Origin: Anoplopoma fimbria
Taxonomy: Eukaryota > Chordata > Actinopteri > Perciformes > Anoplopomatidae
Assembly: GCF_027596085.1 (NCBI RefSeq)
Contig: NC_072451.1
Span: 8,704,013 to 8,768,012 of the forward strand
Direction of reading: 5' to 3'
Length of the DNA: 64,000 nt
A program made the translations under genes and the position numbers. The number at the start of each line of letters is the position of its first letter. The stretch's first letter is position 1. The notes below the pieces were generated by a model, which saw only the letters and a program-made list of their open reading frames with translations, was not told the DNA's origin and searched no databases. Below are positions 11,187 to 23,929 of the stretch, piece by piece.

Positions 11187-13307
11187 AGAGATTTCTTATA
11201 AACAGATTAACACAACCCTCTAGTGTTCGAATACGGCATTGCACCCTTACATTTTTTTTGTTTCTTTATTTAATGATGATTAACATATTTTCTTGTCTTT
11301 TAGACACTCTTTGCTGTTATACTTCCTTCATCTTTTTGTAATGATTTGTTTGTTTTTCAGCATAGGAATAAATAAGAGTTTAATTTCACTGCTTTTATTA
11401 AAAAAAAGTGGTAGTAGCACTACTGAGGCAGTATTACCAGTATAAGCACAACTATGAATAGTGCTTGTACTAATAACAATAATTATTTATCCCCCGCCCA
11501 ACCTCCCTGATCTGAAGCCTCTCCCATCCATTACCTTAAACTGACCAGCCACATGGTTTATTACTCAGAACCATCTGAGAAACATCATTTGAAACTATCT
11601 GGCAAAGGGCTGTTTAAAAAAAATCTAGTATTCTTGTGACATCGTGAAAATCCAGTTAGCATGCGAGGTAACTTGATTGGTACATGCATGGGAGAAGTTT
11701 GCCTTCAGGGCTTTTTGCCAGAAAGTTTTTATTTTAACCCAAACAGTAACCCAAACTTCTTAAGCCTTACCAAGTAGGTTTGTTCCCCTTTCTCGTGTAC
11801 ACTGGATAGGTGGCCTGGAGAGTTATAATACCAGCAACTAATTTATCTTCAGTTGTGACGATTGCAAGGTAAACAGTAAAAATACAGTGCTCACATTACA
11901 AAGTAACCACCACGAGTTTGTGCTTGCATTTGCTGCGACCTATTTGAAGCATAAAAAGTTTGTGGAAAAAAATTGGCAGTGCTTTTACAAACAGTTTTGC
12001 CCCTATTTCATTTTTGTACATTGTTATTATTATTATATATTTTTAGTTGAACCTGTTGTTTAATTGTAACTGTTAGTTATACAGAAGAATAAGTGTATTG
12101 TTTTAGCGACACAGTAGACCTGCGTCATCAGTCTGCGTGTGGCAGAAATTGTGTGTGTGTGTGTGTGTGAGTGCGCTGCTTTCTTGAATAAAATGATCAG
12201 AAAAAAATACAAAACAGGGGAGAATAAAGGATTGACAGACGACTTTGTTGTTTTGCCAGATCCCTGTGCCCTGTGTTGGCAGTCCCACTGCGCTAACAGC
12301 TGCATTTCTTCATGCAGGGCTAAAGTCGGTCTGAACCTGAAGGTCATCTCTCCATACTTTGGGACTTCTCCACCCTGTCTGTGGCACTCAGCTCCAATCC
12401 CATTGGTTCTAAACATGTTAAATGCCTCACAAACATGTAGTTTAATTTGTTTTAAAAGTCCTTGTCATATCACAGCTTGTCACTGATGCTGATTAAACAA
12501 GAGGAAATAGAGCATTTGATTGGGTCTATTTTCAGTAGTGGTGGACAGTATTTGACAGACTCCTGCTCCTGTATGCCTCGTCCCCTGTTTTATTGAATTA
12601 AAATGAATATTGTTAATGTCTGCAGTAGGAAAGCTTTAGAAAGCCAAAGGATGGAACTTATTAAGAGAGTGTGTAGTAGCAACATTCCCAAGACTGATAA
12701 CCACCCTCATACATCACTGATTGCTTGACTACAGGCTGAGCTATGACCACCGTAGATGCAGTTATAATGCATTACCTGTGACAAGTATCAGATGATCAGA
12801 GGGATCAGAACCTCTATTACAGTATATATTAAATACGGACAGTTTAATGAGTATTGCAATAGTTTCTACTTGGGTCACATGTCTTGGACTTCAGTCGGGC
12901 ACAAGTCATGAATCTGATGCTTTAAACCTGACTTAAAAGAATAAAAAAAACTTGCAACTCGTCCTTGACTTTGACACCCATTTATCATGACTTCACTTGG
13001 ACTCAAGCCTTATAAGCATGTTTTTAAAAAAGTGGGCAGGAAATCAACTCCCTATTTTCCCAACAATGGATATTCTATAGATCGTCATTATTTAATACTA
13101 TTTTTAAATTTTAAACAGAATTGCATTATGTTAGGGGGCGCATTATAACTAAGTTCACAAGGAATTTACCTTGGGGGAGGAGGGTTCCATGTGAACAACC
13201 CCAACAGATGATCACCTTTCGGAAGGTCTAAGTGTGCCAGGTCCAGTGCAATAATGCAACAATCCAGAGCAGCTGGTGGGGCAAGAAATCTGCCCTCTTG
13301 AAAAAAC
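11187..13307. other. Intergenic DNA, no gene recognised
   Basis: Contains a short GT repeat at 12,151-12,169 and an AT-rich stretch near 12,020. The overlapping frames at 12,060-12,486 have no recognisable domain and run through the GT repeat. Confidence 0.4.
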
Positions 13308-13407
13308 TTAAATTAAATTTTATTTGTGTTGCCCAATATCACAAATCCACAATTTGCCTCAGAGAGCTTAACAAACTGTACAACATGTGACATCCTCTGT
13401 CCTTGCA
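13308..13407 (-). mobile_element. 3' tail fragment of an L2-like LINE
   Basis: On the plus strand it reads ATTTTATTTGTGTTGCCCAA, then CCACAATTTGCCTCAGAGAG and TGTGACATCCTCTGTCC. This is the antisense of the tail seen at 7,005 (plus) and 46,140 (minus). Only the terminal ~100 bp is left. Confidence 0.65.
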
Positions 13408-13553
13408 CATTTTGATGCACACTTTGATATGACCAGTAAAGATTGTAATGCTATATCTGCAAATGAGTGAGACATTGTTATAATAAAAAAATACCACAGA
13501 TATACTGTTGCAAGAACAAAGAGTCTCATACACACCTATTATAGTTAGGATGT

Positions 13554-14261
<708 letters not shown>

Positions 14262-14582
14262 AAGTGTACACACAGAATCTGTACACATGCGACATCCTCT
14301 GTCCAGGAACCCTCACATCGATACAGGAAAAACTCCCCTAAAAAAAACCTTTAACAGGGAGAAAAAAGGAAGAAACCTATGGGAGAGCAACAGAGCAGGG
14401 ATCTTTCTCCCAGAATGCAATAGATGTCATGTGTACAGAATGAACAACAAAACAGAGTTACACATTCAATGTATATGACATAAATGATTCATATAATCAC
14501 AGTAGTAAGCAGAGTAACAAGGGAAAAACTAATACTACTTATAATAACAGCAGCAATGACTATAGTAGAATTGAAATAATGA

Positions 14583-15110
14583 TATAGGGAATAGTAATAG
14601 TAATGTGACTAATAATAATAATCGAAGTAGCAGTGGGTGTCAGCCGGGTCACAGCAGGAGGCACAACCACGGTCCAGGTACCACAACGATTCATGGAAAC
14701 CTGCAAGAAAGCAAAAGGGCTTCAGGGTAGAAGCAAAGCCAATAAGCGTAATGGTACAGGGAATAGTGATAGTAATGTGACTAATAATAATAAGGATAGT
14801 AGCAGTAGGTGTCAGCAGGACCACAGCAGGAGGCACGACCACAGTCCAGGTACAGCCACGATTTATGGAAACCTGCGAGGCGAGAAAGCACAAAGACTCC
14901 AATGTAGAAGCAAAGCCAATAAGCGTAATAGTACAGGGAATAATAATAGTAATGTGACTAATAATAATAGTGGTAGTAGCAGTGGGTGTCAGCAGGGCCA
15001 CAGCAGGAGGCACGACCACGGTCCAGATATAACCATGATTCATGGAAACCTGCAAGGTGAGAAAGCACAAGGACTCCGGGGAAGAAGCAAAGTCAGTAAT
15101 GTGCATAAAT
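14583..15110 (-). repeat. Tandem array, 3 units of about 175 bp, in LINE 3' UTR
   Basis: Each unit starts near AATGTGACTAATAATAATA (anchors at 14,605, 14,777 and 14,954, spacing 172 and 177 bp). Each continues with CAGCAGGAGGCAC-type and TTCATGGAAACCTGC-type blocks. The 163- and 173-codon frames on the two strands are long only because the unit length keeps frame. The single-copy version at 55,305-55,390 shows that the expansion is specific to this insertion. Confidence 0.85.
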
Positions 15111-15254
15111 ACTGTAGGACATGAATACATAAAGATAAAGATGGAGGGAGAGAAGAGGAGAGAGGAGCTCAGTGTATCCTAGGTAGTCCCCCAGCAGTCT
15201 AGGCATATAGCATCATATCTAGGGGCTGGACCAAGGTGAACCTGAGCCAGCCCT

Positions 15255-15520
15255 AACTATAAGCGCTATCAAAAAGGAAGGTCTTAAGCCTACTCTTTAA
15301 AGTGGTGAGTATGTCTGCCCCCCGGACTGAAACTGGAACCTGGCTCCACAGAAGAGGAGCCTGATAACTGAAGGCTCTGGCTCCCATCCTTTTATATTCT
15401 CTAGGAAGCACAAGTAACCCTGCATTGAGGGAGCGCAGCTCTCTAGGTTGGTAATATGGAACTATAAGTTCCTTTAGATAAGACGGTGCCTGGCCAGTTA
15501 GAGCTTTGTAGTTGAGTAAA
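15255..15520 (-). pseudogene. LINE ORF C-terminal tail
   Basis: This open minus-strand segment encodes LLNYKALTGQAPSYLKEL, PYYQPRELRSLNAGLLVL, GARAFSYQAPLLWSQVP and LKSRLKTFLF before a stop. It is the post-RT tail of an L2-type protein and parallels 1-472 and 43,914-44,183. It is separated from the RT core by the internal deletion. Confidence 0.75.
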
Positions 15521-15526
15521 ATAATT

Positions 15527-16120
15527 TTAAATTCTATTCTTTATTGAGTGTTTTCTGATAATATTCCCTAAAGGAAGCATATATAAGGTGAATAAAATTG
15601 GTCCAAGAACAGACCCTTGTGAAACTCCGTGACTGACCTTGGTTTTCATCGAGGTTTCATTGTTTACATATACAAACTGAGATCGGTCTGATAAATACGA
15701 CTTAAACCAGCCAAGCGTGGTTCCTTTAATGCCTATTAGATGCTCCAATCTCTGTAATAAGATTTGATGGTCAATGGTATCGAATGCAGCACTAAGGTCT
15801 AACAATACAAGTACAGAGACAAGTCCTTTGTCTGAAGCTATTAGAAGGTCATTGGTGATTTTCACCAGTGCTGTCTCTGTGCTATGATTCACTCTAAATC
15901 CTGACTGAAAATCCTCAAATAAACTATTGTTTTGCAGAAAGTCACACAGTTGATTTGCTACTGCTTTCTCAAGGATCTTAGAGAGGAACGGAAGGTTAGA
16001 TATAGGTCTATAGTTAACCAACACCTCTGGATCAAGAGTAGGTTTCTTAAGAAGAGGTTTAATTACAGCTAGTTTGAAGGACTGTGGTACATGGCCCGTT
16101 AGTAAAGACAGATTAATCAT
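15527..16120 (-). pseudogene. LINE reverse-transcriptase core, truncated before YADD
   Basis: A 197-codon frame holding RT motifs from the fingers ([16 protein letters not shown], [16 protein letters not shown]) to the palm ([13 protein letters not shown], which bears the first catalytic Asp) and [13 protein letters not shown]. The frame stops shortly after [11 protein letters not shown], where the second catalytic motif should follow. It therefore cannot be an active polymerase. A close copy is at 57,509-57,893. Confidence 0.85.
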
Positions 16121-16141
16121 TTCTAATAAAGAATTGCTAAT

Positions 16142-16915
16142 TCAAGGTAAAACTTCCTTAAGCAGCCTAGTCGGAATCGGGTCTAAGAGACAGGTGGAAG
16201 GTTTAGACTTAGAAATAGTTAAAGTCAATTGTTGAAGGTCGATGAGAGAAAAGCCATCTAAATATATTTCAGGTTCTACAGCTGTTCCTAAGGTTCCTGT
16301 GTTTGAGGATCGATCGGTACTGGTTGAGGGCAGTAGATTATTAATTTTGTCTCTAATAGTTAGAATCTTATCATTAAAGAAGTTCATGAAGTCACTACTA
16401 CTGAGGTTTATAGGAATACACGGCTCAACAGAGCTGTGACTCTCTGTCAGCCTGGCTACAGTGCTGAAGAGAACCCTGGGGTTGTTCTTATTTTTCTCTA
16501 TTAATGCTGAATAATAGGCTGCTCTGGTATTAAGGAGTGCCTACTTATATATTTTAAGACTGTCTCGCCAGACTAACCGCGCTTCTTCCTCATTGGTGGA
16601 ACGCCATATCCTTTCCAGTTTTCGCGATGTTTGCTTTAATTCGCGGGTTTGAGGGTTATACCATGGAGCAAACCTCCTTTCTTTTATTAGCTTCTTTTTT
16701 AGAGGAGCTATAGAGTCTAGTGTCATTCGCAGTGAGCCTGCAGCACTACCAACAAGATGGTCAATCTGAGACGGACTAAAGTTAGCGTAGGAGTCCTCTG
16801 TTATATTGAGCAATGGTAATGAATTAAACCCTGATGAAATTGCTTCTTTAAATTTAGCTACAGCATTATCAGATAGACATCTAGTGTAAAAACTTTTGGT
16901 TAATGGCGTACACAC
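16142..16915 (-). pseudogene. LINE linker between endonuclease and RT
   Basis: Two adjacent minus-strand frames (16,541-16,915 and 16,142-16,387) hold FYTRCLSDNAVAKFKEAI, PSQIDHLVGSAAGSLR, APWYNPQTRELKQTSRKLE and [19 protein letters not shown]. They are interrupted by stops near 16,540. The same text occurs on the plus strand at 56,722-57,480, confirming that it belongs to the same LINE family. Confidence 0.8.
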
Positions 16916-17385
16916 TGGTAGTAAAAATTCAAAAGTTATTCGATAATGGTCTGATAAAAGAGAGTTTTCTATTCTATTCTATTTCAATACCATATACCAG
17001 AACAAGGTCGAGGGTATGGTTAAAACAGTGAGTCGGTTTATGTACACACTGACAGAAGCCAATAGAATCTAATAATGAAATAAACGCAGTACTAAGGCTA
17101 TCATTATCGACATCCACATGAATATTAAAATCCCCTACAATAATAACTTTATTTGTTTTGAGGACTAGACTTGATAAGAACTCTGAAAATTCAGATAGGA
17201 ATTCAGAATAAGCACCTTAAGAGTCCACATTTAATTGTCCTATTTGGTTGCCTTAACTTTCATTAGGTTATTTTGTATAACTCCTCTTCTGTTGACTTTT
17301 GATTTGAATAATTGAAGTGGCCGTGGGGCAGACACGATCTCTATAGGGTTTTGGGTGGGTAACCGCTCTAATGGAACTCTGCATT

Positions 17386-18659
17386 TCCAGTGTGTTTCAA
17401 TACCTTAATATGTTACATAGATGCAGCAAACTCAATAACACGCTATTAGAAATGCAAGTTGTTGAAATGTATGTATGTCCAAACCTTATGTTTTCAGGAG
17501 CACATGGGTTTAACAGATGCCATTGTAATACCAGCATGGATTGAGCAGCATGGTAAAGCAGACAACTAAATGTTTTGTGTACAGTTTCAGTTCTTAGCAT
17601 TTTCAAATATTTACATATACAAGTGATGTATGTATGTCGGTGTTTCTTATGAAATATATCCTTTTTTAGGTGTTATTTAGCACAGAGAGAGATCATGTAG
17701 GAGCCAAAAAGGACAATTTAATTTATTGTTAATACGAGAGATGCTTTTGGGCTTTAGTTGGTATTTTTGCTCCGTGTGGCAATCATGGCCTCGAAGAGCT
17801 GATAAATTGGCACCCGTTGATGGCGTCAGCCCCTTTGTTATAGTTGCTGTGCACAAGGCATGCAGTGTAAAGGACGCCAATAATTGAAATAGTTTTAACG
17901 GGTTTATATAGGTTAATTAAGTTATTGTTCATTCAAGCGAAAGTTTTATGATATACTGTTTTTCTTTGCTTTGGGTTGCCGCGGTATATCCTTTTATTTT
18001 GTTGTTGTAGCATAGTTTAACACACAAACACACACACACATTAACACCCACGCACACACGTTGCCCTTCCATTCATTCATCCGCTTCATCCACCTGACTA
18101 CGCCTGGACGACAAACCCGTGAGTAACCTAAATGGACAATATATTTTATATCGAATATGTCTTAGTGGTATGAATATGGGCACTCTTGTGGTAACAAGAG
18201 GAAAAGCATGAGAGAAAACATCAGGGGAATGTTATCACCACTCATTTCCAGTGTTCACATCACTGCTTTCTTATGCCAAAAAAGCTGTGGCTGTACCACT
18301 GGGCTGGTTACAGTGTAGTCAGTGTGTTGTCTGTAAATATCTATGGGTGTATAAGCACTATCACATTTTGAAGTGTAGCAAACTACATCTCAGTTGACTG
18401 CCGGTATATACTTCCTGCTTGCTCATCTGTTTTCAAAGATTAGTTTAGGAAAGTATGTCAATATCTATTAGGTGTACTGATGTCAGTTAGGACATCTGTT
18501 CCAGTTCAAATATGTGTTTTTTCATTTTTTTCTATATGAGAAGAACTTTCTTTATGTGTACCTGTACAATTGCTGTGTGTATGTGGTAGTTACCTTGCTC
18601 TGGGTAACTCTTATCATTTGGCTGACTGATCTTCACACCATATCATTCCAAAGGCTTAT
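17386..18659. other. Intergenic DNA, nothing recognised
   Basis: A short CA tract at 18,023-18,060 is the only repeat noted. Small frames here lack family resemblance. Confidence 0.4.
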
Positions 18660-19800
18660 ATTTGGGTTTATCTTAAATGGCTGATATGGGTCAGAGAGAC
18701 ATGCATATTTTAAGAATATCAATAATGAAATTGTTTTTCTTCTGGAAACCCACCTTTGTTTATGTAACTGCCCTAGACTGCAAAAGCCCTGGATGAGACC
18801 GTTTTTTCACTCCAACTTCAATAACCGTTCAAGAGGTACAGTTATTTTAGTGCACAGACGGTTTCAGTTTTCACCGGGACAAATCATGTCAGACCCAAAT
18901 AGGCGTTATATTATGGTTGTGGACGTATAGTTCCAAACCCACATCATCTATAGTTCGTTTCTATGCCCCCGACTGGGACTGTGCTAATTTCATGACTGCC
19001 TTTTTCTCATTAATTCTGTGCCTTGATTTAAACCACCTAAATGGAAGACCTCAATGTAGTTGGTAACCCTACCCTTGACAAATCAGATCCAAAAAACCTA
19101 ACCCCGTCTAATATGGCTAGAGTTCTGATTACACTTATGGATCAGATTGGTTGTGTGGATGTACATCCATGTACATGTACGTTCATTCTTTTCCTATGCT
19201 CACCAGACACAGTCCCACATTCATTTCCTTTTTTTTTTTAAATAATGTACTCCTACCTTAAACCAAATTAAGTGAATATTTGGCAATCCTCATATCAGAT
19301 CATGTCCCCATTCCATACCATTGGGAATCGCTTCCTAATTCTGATAAGTAACCAAACTGGAGATTTAACACAGGATTATTATCTTAATTACATTTTGCAA
19401 TTTTATTTCTGAAAAGATCTCATTCTTTATCTAAAATATGAAATCTGATTCAATCCCTCCTTCCCTACTATGGGAAACTTTTAAAACAGTATACATGGGG
19501 AGATTATCTCTTAGAATGTGAGGGTATGCAAGCAGGAAAACCAAAGACAACAGGAGCTGATGAAAGCCATTCTAGAAATGAATGTTGTACAGACAACACT
19601 ACTCATGTCTTAGTCCCAGTCTTTGGCTGGAGAGACTCAAGCTTCAAACCAAATTTGATCTTATATTCACAAACAAAGCAGAGCTTCTCCTAGGCACACA
19701 TAGAGTGCCTACAATTAATATGGCCACAAAGCCAGCTGGCCGCTAGCATTGCAAATCAAACATCAATCTGCTTCTCGATTCATCACAGAAATGTAGTTGA
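18660..19800 (+). mobile_element. L1/Tx1-group LINE relic, endonuclease region
   Basis: Broken plus-strand frames read in the order of an L1-type endonuclease: IVFLLETHL (about 18,732), FNNRSRGTVILVHRRFQFSP, PNRRYIMVV, then LNVVGNPTLDKSDPKNL with TPSNMARVL and MDQIGCVDV (19,041-19,165). LAILISDH-like text follows near 19,280. Downstream come LWETFKTVYMGR (about 19,470) and KFDLIFTNKAELLL (about 19,655), which match the stretch between endonuclease and RT. The catalytic GGDFN block is degraded to one reading EDLNVV. No RT remains. Multiple stops and indels mark it as old. Confidence 0.75.
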
Positions 19801-20984
19801 GCAGAGATGAGCTGCAGTTTCGCTGAATTTATTTGACGAAATTTTCTGTATCTTCATTGGCGATCAAAGTCAGATTGTCGGCGCCAAATAGGAGATCCTT
19901 GTAGTGGCAGCTTCAGTTTCAGTTGCAGCAAAAAGTGAAAATGTTGTAAATTTGTGTACACTCACTGCGGGTTCACTGCTGAACAAAAAAAATATTAGAT
20001 TTACCCTGGCTGACAAAAACAAGTCATTCTTATAAAAACTAACCCACATGAAGAACAATGTAGTAACAAAGTCCAAGAAATGAGGGGAACGGATTTTCAA
20101 TAAAACTATTTATTCTGATTCTAGAGAACAAGACAAACACAATGTGGTGAATCACATTAGCAGGACCTGAGGAATGCAGGACAGCAGACAGATGCTCAAA
20201 GGAGTTGAGTAGCTCATGACCCAGGCTCAGGTGAGCTCTCTACACAACAGCAACAACACCACTACAATACAGGAAGAGTACATACAGTCTTCAGTATTTC
20301 ACAGTAAAATGAATGAATAGAAACTTGATGAGGGCAGGTCATTGAGTTCTGCAAAGAATGATCGCGATAACAGCACAGAAGAATGTGCACTCCTTCTACC
20401 TAGCTAAAACTAATACAACATTCCTGCAAAACATTAAATCTTCATGAAAGTTCAATAATTTTTTTAAACTGTTTTAAAGCTGTGTTGACATAATATTACA
20501 GGCCTTTTGTATTAGACTGCATTCGTTATAGAACAATTCAACCCAACCTCTGAGTCTGGAGCCTCATCAGAAACACCAGTCAATTAATTTGCTGAATCTA
20601 ATATAAATGTATTGTTGTGACCTTTGTCACTAAATCAATGCAGCGCTCCTAATAATACATGTAAACTACAAGATAGCTATAGAACCTTAGTACAGTTGCA
20701 AAGTGAATCTATGTTTCTAAGGATTTAACATTTGCATAATTACATCTCTTTCATTCGAGAAGATTTTAACTCCTGACAAAAGGTGTTGCTCCCATCAGGA
20801 AGCATGAGGGCATGAGGGCGAAACACATGATCATTGTATAAAATATAATGCATTAATATAAACTAGCTAGCAATTTATGATGTAGTTTAAATCTGCTCGA
20901 CCTCCAACAACTACAACATCAATTAACTGCTTATTTATTAATACAGCAATACTAGTGATCCTATAATATACTAATATATAATGG
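19801..20984. other. Intergenic DNA, nothing recognised
   Basis: No coding or repeat family was recognised. The frame at 19,870-20,100 (minus) has no resemblance to a known protein. Confidence 0.35.
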
Positions 20985-21140
20985 TGGCTCTTCTACATAA
21001 TGTGTATTTGCTTTTAATACTTTAAGTATTATGTCTCAAATACTTCTGTACTTCAACTTAGGTCATTTTTTGAATGCAGGAGTTTTGCTTTTTACTTACT
21101 ACTTAAGTAAATTTGTTGAATACATCCTCCAACTCCAGAA
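20985..21140 (-). mobile_element. Fragment of the CAGTGGTGG-type MITE, inverted
   Basis: The plus strand shows TGGCTCTTCTACATAATG, TACTTTAAGTATTATG, TGAATGCAGGAGTTTTGCTT and TACTTAAGTAAATTTG, the reverse complement of the AAGTAAAAGTCCTGCATTC family seen at 1,718. Both ends are worn. Confidence 0.5.
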
Positions 21141-23152
21141 TATATTTCTTATTAGGTGTAATTCTTTTGGTGTAATAATAGGGCTTTCATGTCTGTGTTT
21201 TGTCACCAACTGTGCAAGTCCACCTTAAGGCAAAGGGAATAGTTAATACTTCAGTGCTTAAATACATATTGGGTTTTGATAAGGTCAGAACAAAATGGGG
21301 AAACAGGTTGATTTCGCAATTATTAGCATTCATTTTACATATACAGCAATGAGGTCTGTGAGACCACAACCAAGAAGATTTCCCTGCTGATGAAATTCAT
21401 CACTTCTTAAGGCATTACAAATGTAAAATGAACTGCTATTCTGAACATTTACCTGTACCAGAAATCCTTTTGGAGATATACATTCCACAGATAGGCATAC
21501 TGTACATAAGCTTTATGCCCTCACATATGGCATTCACTTACAAATTCCAGCCCTTCTGGAGCAGTGAGGCTTCTCTCTTGGCATTCACCGCGTGCCTTAA
21601 TTGACTGATTTTAAATCAAGGTCCACTGTGAACACTGAGAGAGGAAGTCCAGAGTCACAGATGAGGAGAGAGACAGGGACAGTAACCTTGAGGTAAAGTG
21701 TGCTGAGGTTAAACCTTCTATTACGTTTTGTATTCCTACGGTGATTATTATTCTAAGTAACATACTTTCAACTAAATATTAAAATCGAAATATGTTTAAA
21801 GCATCACTTGTCAACTGTGTTCTCTGACAAACATGCAGTCGCAATGCATTTCTATAATTCTGTAGTCATTTCACGGCTGCCTCAGTATCATCTATGGGAG
21901 AGATCCCCAATAACTATCAACATATGTAAAACTGAAACATTGAGTGTACTTTATGTTTGAATTATTTCAAAATATACATCCTGACTGACAATATTTAAAG
22001 GTCACACATATAGCTCCTGATCATCTTCCTTTTTCTCTACACTTCTTAACAGCCATCAACTGTTTACACCTGCCTACCCTAATAGACTGTATTCACAAGT
22101 AAAAGTCATGCACAAACAGATAATATTCTAGTTCTCTTTTTCATGACATGTCAAGGACACATGAAGCAGGCAGCCATTACAGAGTCAGCCCAGGCTGCAG
22201 GGATCTAAATGAGGCTAAGACCAGATTTGAATGTAAACAGATGGAAACCTGAGCATCTGAATCACGTCATCATGGTGAGAAAGACGGCTTTAAGGCACTA
22301 ACTTGTGCAAAATGGTTTGTAAAAAAAATTAAAATAGAATCCCTTCCCATGCCAAAGGGTGACACTGTTATTTTCCTTATGAAAAATGCAACAAAAAATG
22401 AATTACTTATTCACAATGATGATATTAAAATGTTATTTTGGTAAAAATGAACAATGAAAATGGTATAGTGTTAGATACATTTTAAAAAATAAGCATCCTA
22501 CAGGCACCGCAGTACTGTAAACACACCACTGTACTACAGACACATTGTCCCTGCTGTAATATTGAAGTGATGATCAAATATACATACATATCATAAACTG
22601 ACAATTAGGTCTAAATAAACTTAATATTGACAAGCACTGACACACAAAATGTCTCTTTAGAATGTGATATAAGAGTGAATTTTTTTCATGTCACCCCTCC
22701 CGACATATATGGAGCAGATTATTACAGTATGTAGGCCGTGCCATGCAGCATTAGCCTATATGCTCCACCACAGCCTGAACCACCACATACTGTCAAACAA
22801 TAAGACTCCAAAATATTCCTTTGAAAGAGAAACGAGCTAGGAACTCTATACAAAGATATATATATATATTTTCAGTGGTAATGAGCCATTTGATGCATTG
22901 CCATCAGTCTATATTCCCACAAAGACCCTTATCATTAGATATCGTTTAGAATAACAAGAATGAATTGCCTAAATATGAAGAGCGTCGACATCTGCAGTGA
23001 AACACGGAGCTGCTGGTCTCCTTGTCGCATTATCTGGTCCAGGATCCATCCCGAAGCCTTTACATCCTCCCTCTCCTCCTCTTCTCTCCTCTTCTCTCCA
23101 AATCATGCAGAAAACAAAAAAATATTTCTGATAAAAAAAAAAAAAAAAAATA
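21141..23152. other. Intergenic DNA, no gene recognised
   Basis: AT-rich. It has a short TATATA tract at 22,856-22,870 and an A run at 23,132-23,150. No exon-like frames with splice sites were found apart from the candidate just to the right. Confidence 0.35.
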
Positions 23153-23198
23153 CTAAATTGTCGATGAGGCACCGTCTTCAGAGTCATCTTCCCACTCC
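23153..23198 (-). other. Possible terminal coding exon of an unidentified minus-strand gene
   Basis: On the minus strand a strong acceptor (ATTTTCTTTCCAG) ends at 23,199. If the first base completes a previous codon, the next codons read EWEDDSEDGASSTI and then a TAG stop at 23,155-23,153. Such an acidic tail could end a nuclear or chromatin protein, but I do not recognise it and found no upstream exon. Chance is quite possible. Confidence 0.2.
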
Positions 23199-23342
23199 CT
23201 GGAAAGAAAATGATCCTGGTTAATAGTTTTGATGTTCGAGACGGATTTATTAAATGAAATCAAGTGTTTGGATTCATCCTCCCGGACAGTGCGGACGGGC
23301 GGGCGGTGGATTACGCAAAGGCTTCAAGCGGCTGGCGTGGGG

Positions 23343-23350
23343 TGACGTCA
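23343..23350. promoter_or_regulatory. Palindromic CRE site
   Basis: A perfect TGACGTCA lies in a locally CpG-rich stretch (23,285-23,350, with GCGGACGGGCGGGCGG). It matches the CREB/ATF consensus. No adjacent first exon could be identified, so its function is only suggested. Confidence 0.4.
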
Positions 23351-23365
23351 CCATGCAGACAGATG

Positions 23366-23366
<1 letters not shown>

Positions 23367-23407
<41 letters not shown>

Positions 23408-23418
23408 TTCTCTCTCAT
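23367..23418. repeat. (CT)n microsatellite
   Basis: CT repeat interrupted by two TTT steps. Leu/Ser and Arg/Glu frames across it are artefacts. Confidence 0.95.
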
Positions 23419-23929
23419 CCCTCTGCACCACCACTTCCACCCCTCCCCCTCTTTGCCCTTGAGTCCGGGTTAGGCCTCCTGCAGACAGGATGCTGTCATT
23501 ATGGTCTGTCACTTTGCTCTGTTTCCCCATTGTTCAGATGTTTAAAAGCAAAGGGACAAATACAGCATGATTATCACGTGTTAGTAAGAAAATGTATTTA
23601 ATATACCACTAAATATAAAAAGAAATGATCACATTTTACATTTAAGAGAATTAGTCAGCAAAATATGATGATTACACAAAAGTGTGTTTCTTTACAATAA
23701 AAAGAGGTAATAAATACAATAACTTCTATGAACAGCCTATAAAATAGCAAAACAATTTATTGCATTTATTTTATCTTCTTTTTTGTTACAAGCTGAGGGG
23801 CAGTTGATATTCTGCAAAAAAAAAACGCTGCAAGGTTCAACCAGACTGACAATTGAAAGGGCAGAAAAGACAAAGATCCCTCTGAGCAACAGTTGAATAA
23901 GACAAGAATAAATCATTTACATTTTATTT
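23419..23929. other. Intergenic DNA, nothing recognised
   Basis: AT-rich after about 23,560, with an A run at 23,817-23,824. No feature is supported. Confidence 0.35.

Larger units (their letters stand above)
14262..17385 (-). mobile_element. L2/Maui-like LINE, internally deleted and broken
   Basis: Read on the minus strand, the element runs from the end of an endonuclease domain (about 17,385) through RT to a 3' UTR (14,262). The endonuclease part shows VIIVGDFNIHVD and FNHTLDLVL (about 17,150-16,985). The RT part shows [44 protein letters not shown] and [17 protein letters not shown]. The C-terminal tail shows LLNYKALTGQAPSYL and ends LKTFLFDSAYS (about 15,515-15,255). The catalytic YADD-containing segment is missing at about 15,535, where RT jumps to the tail. 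Stops and frameshifts separate the pieces. The 3' UTR carries a tandem array. The 5' end is truncated inside the endonuclease. Confidence 0.88.

Noticed and set aside
10533..11201. Two plus-strand frames of Phe-Ser-Ile repeats, possibly a repetitive membrane protein
   Set aside because: The frames are produced by the 17-21-bp minisatellite and have no signal peptide, splice context or codon bias.
14609..15130. Long frames of 163 and 173 codons on opposite strands
   Set aside because: They arise from a tandem 175-bp unit in a LINE 3' UTR; the opposite-strand pair and the low complexity argue against a gene.
23254..23601. 115-codon ORF near the CRE
   Set aside because: It crosses the CT microsatellite, and its ends have no recognisable protein features.
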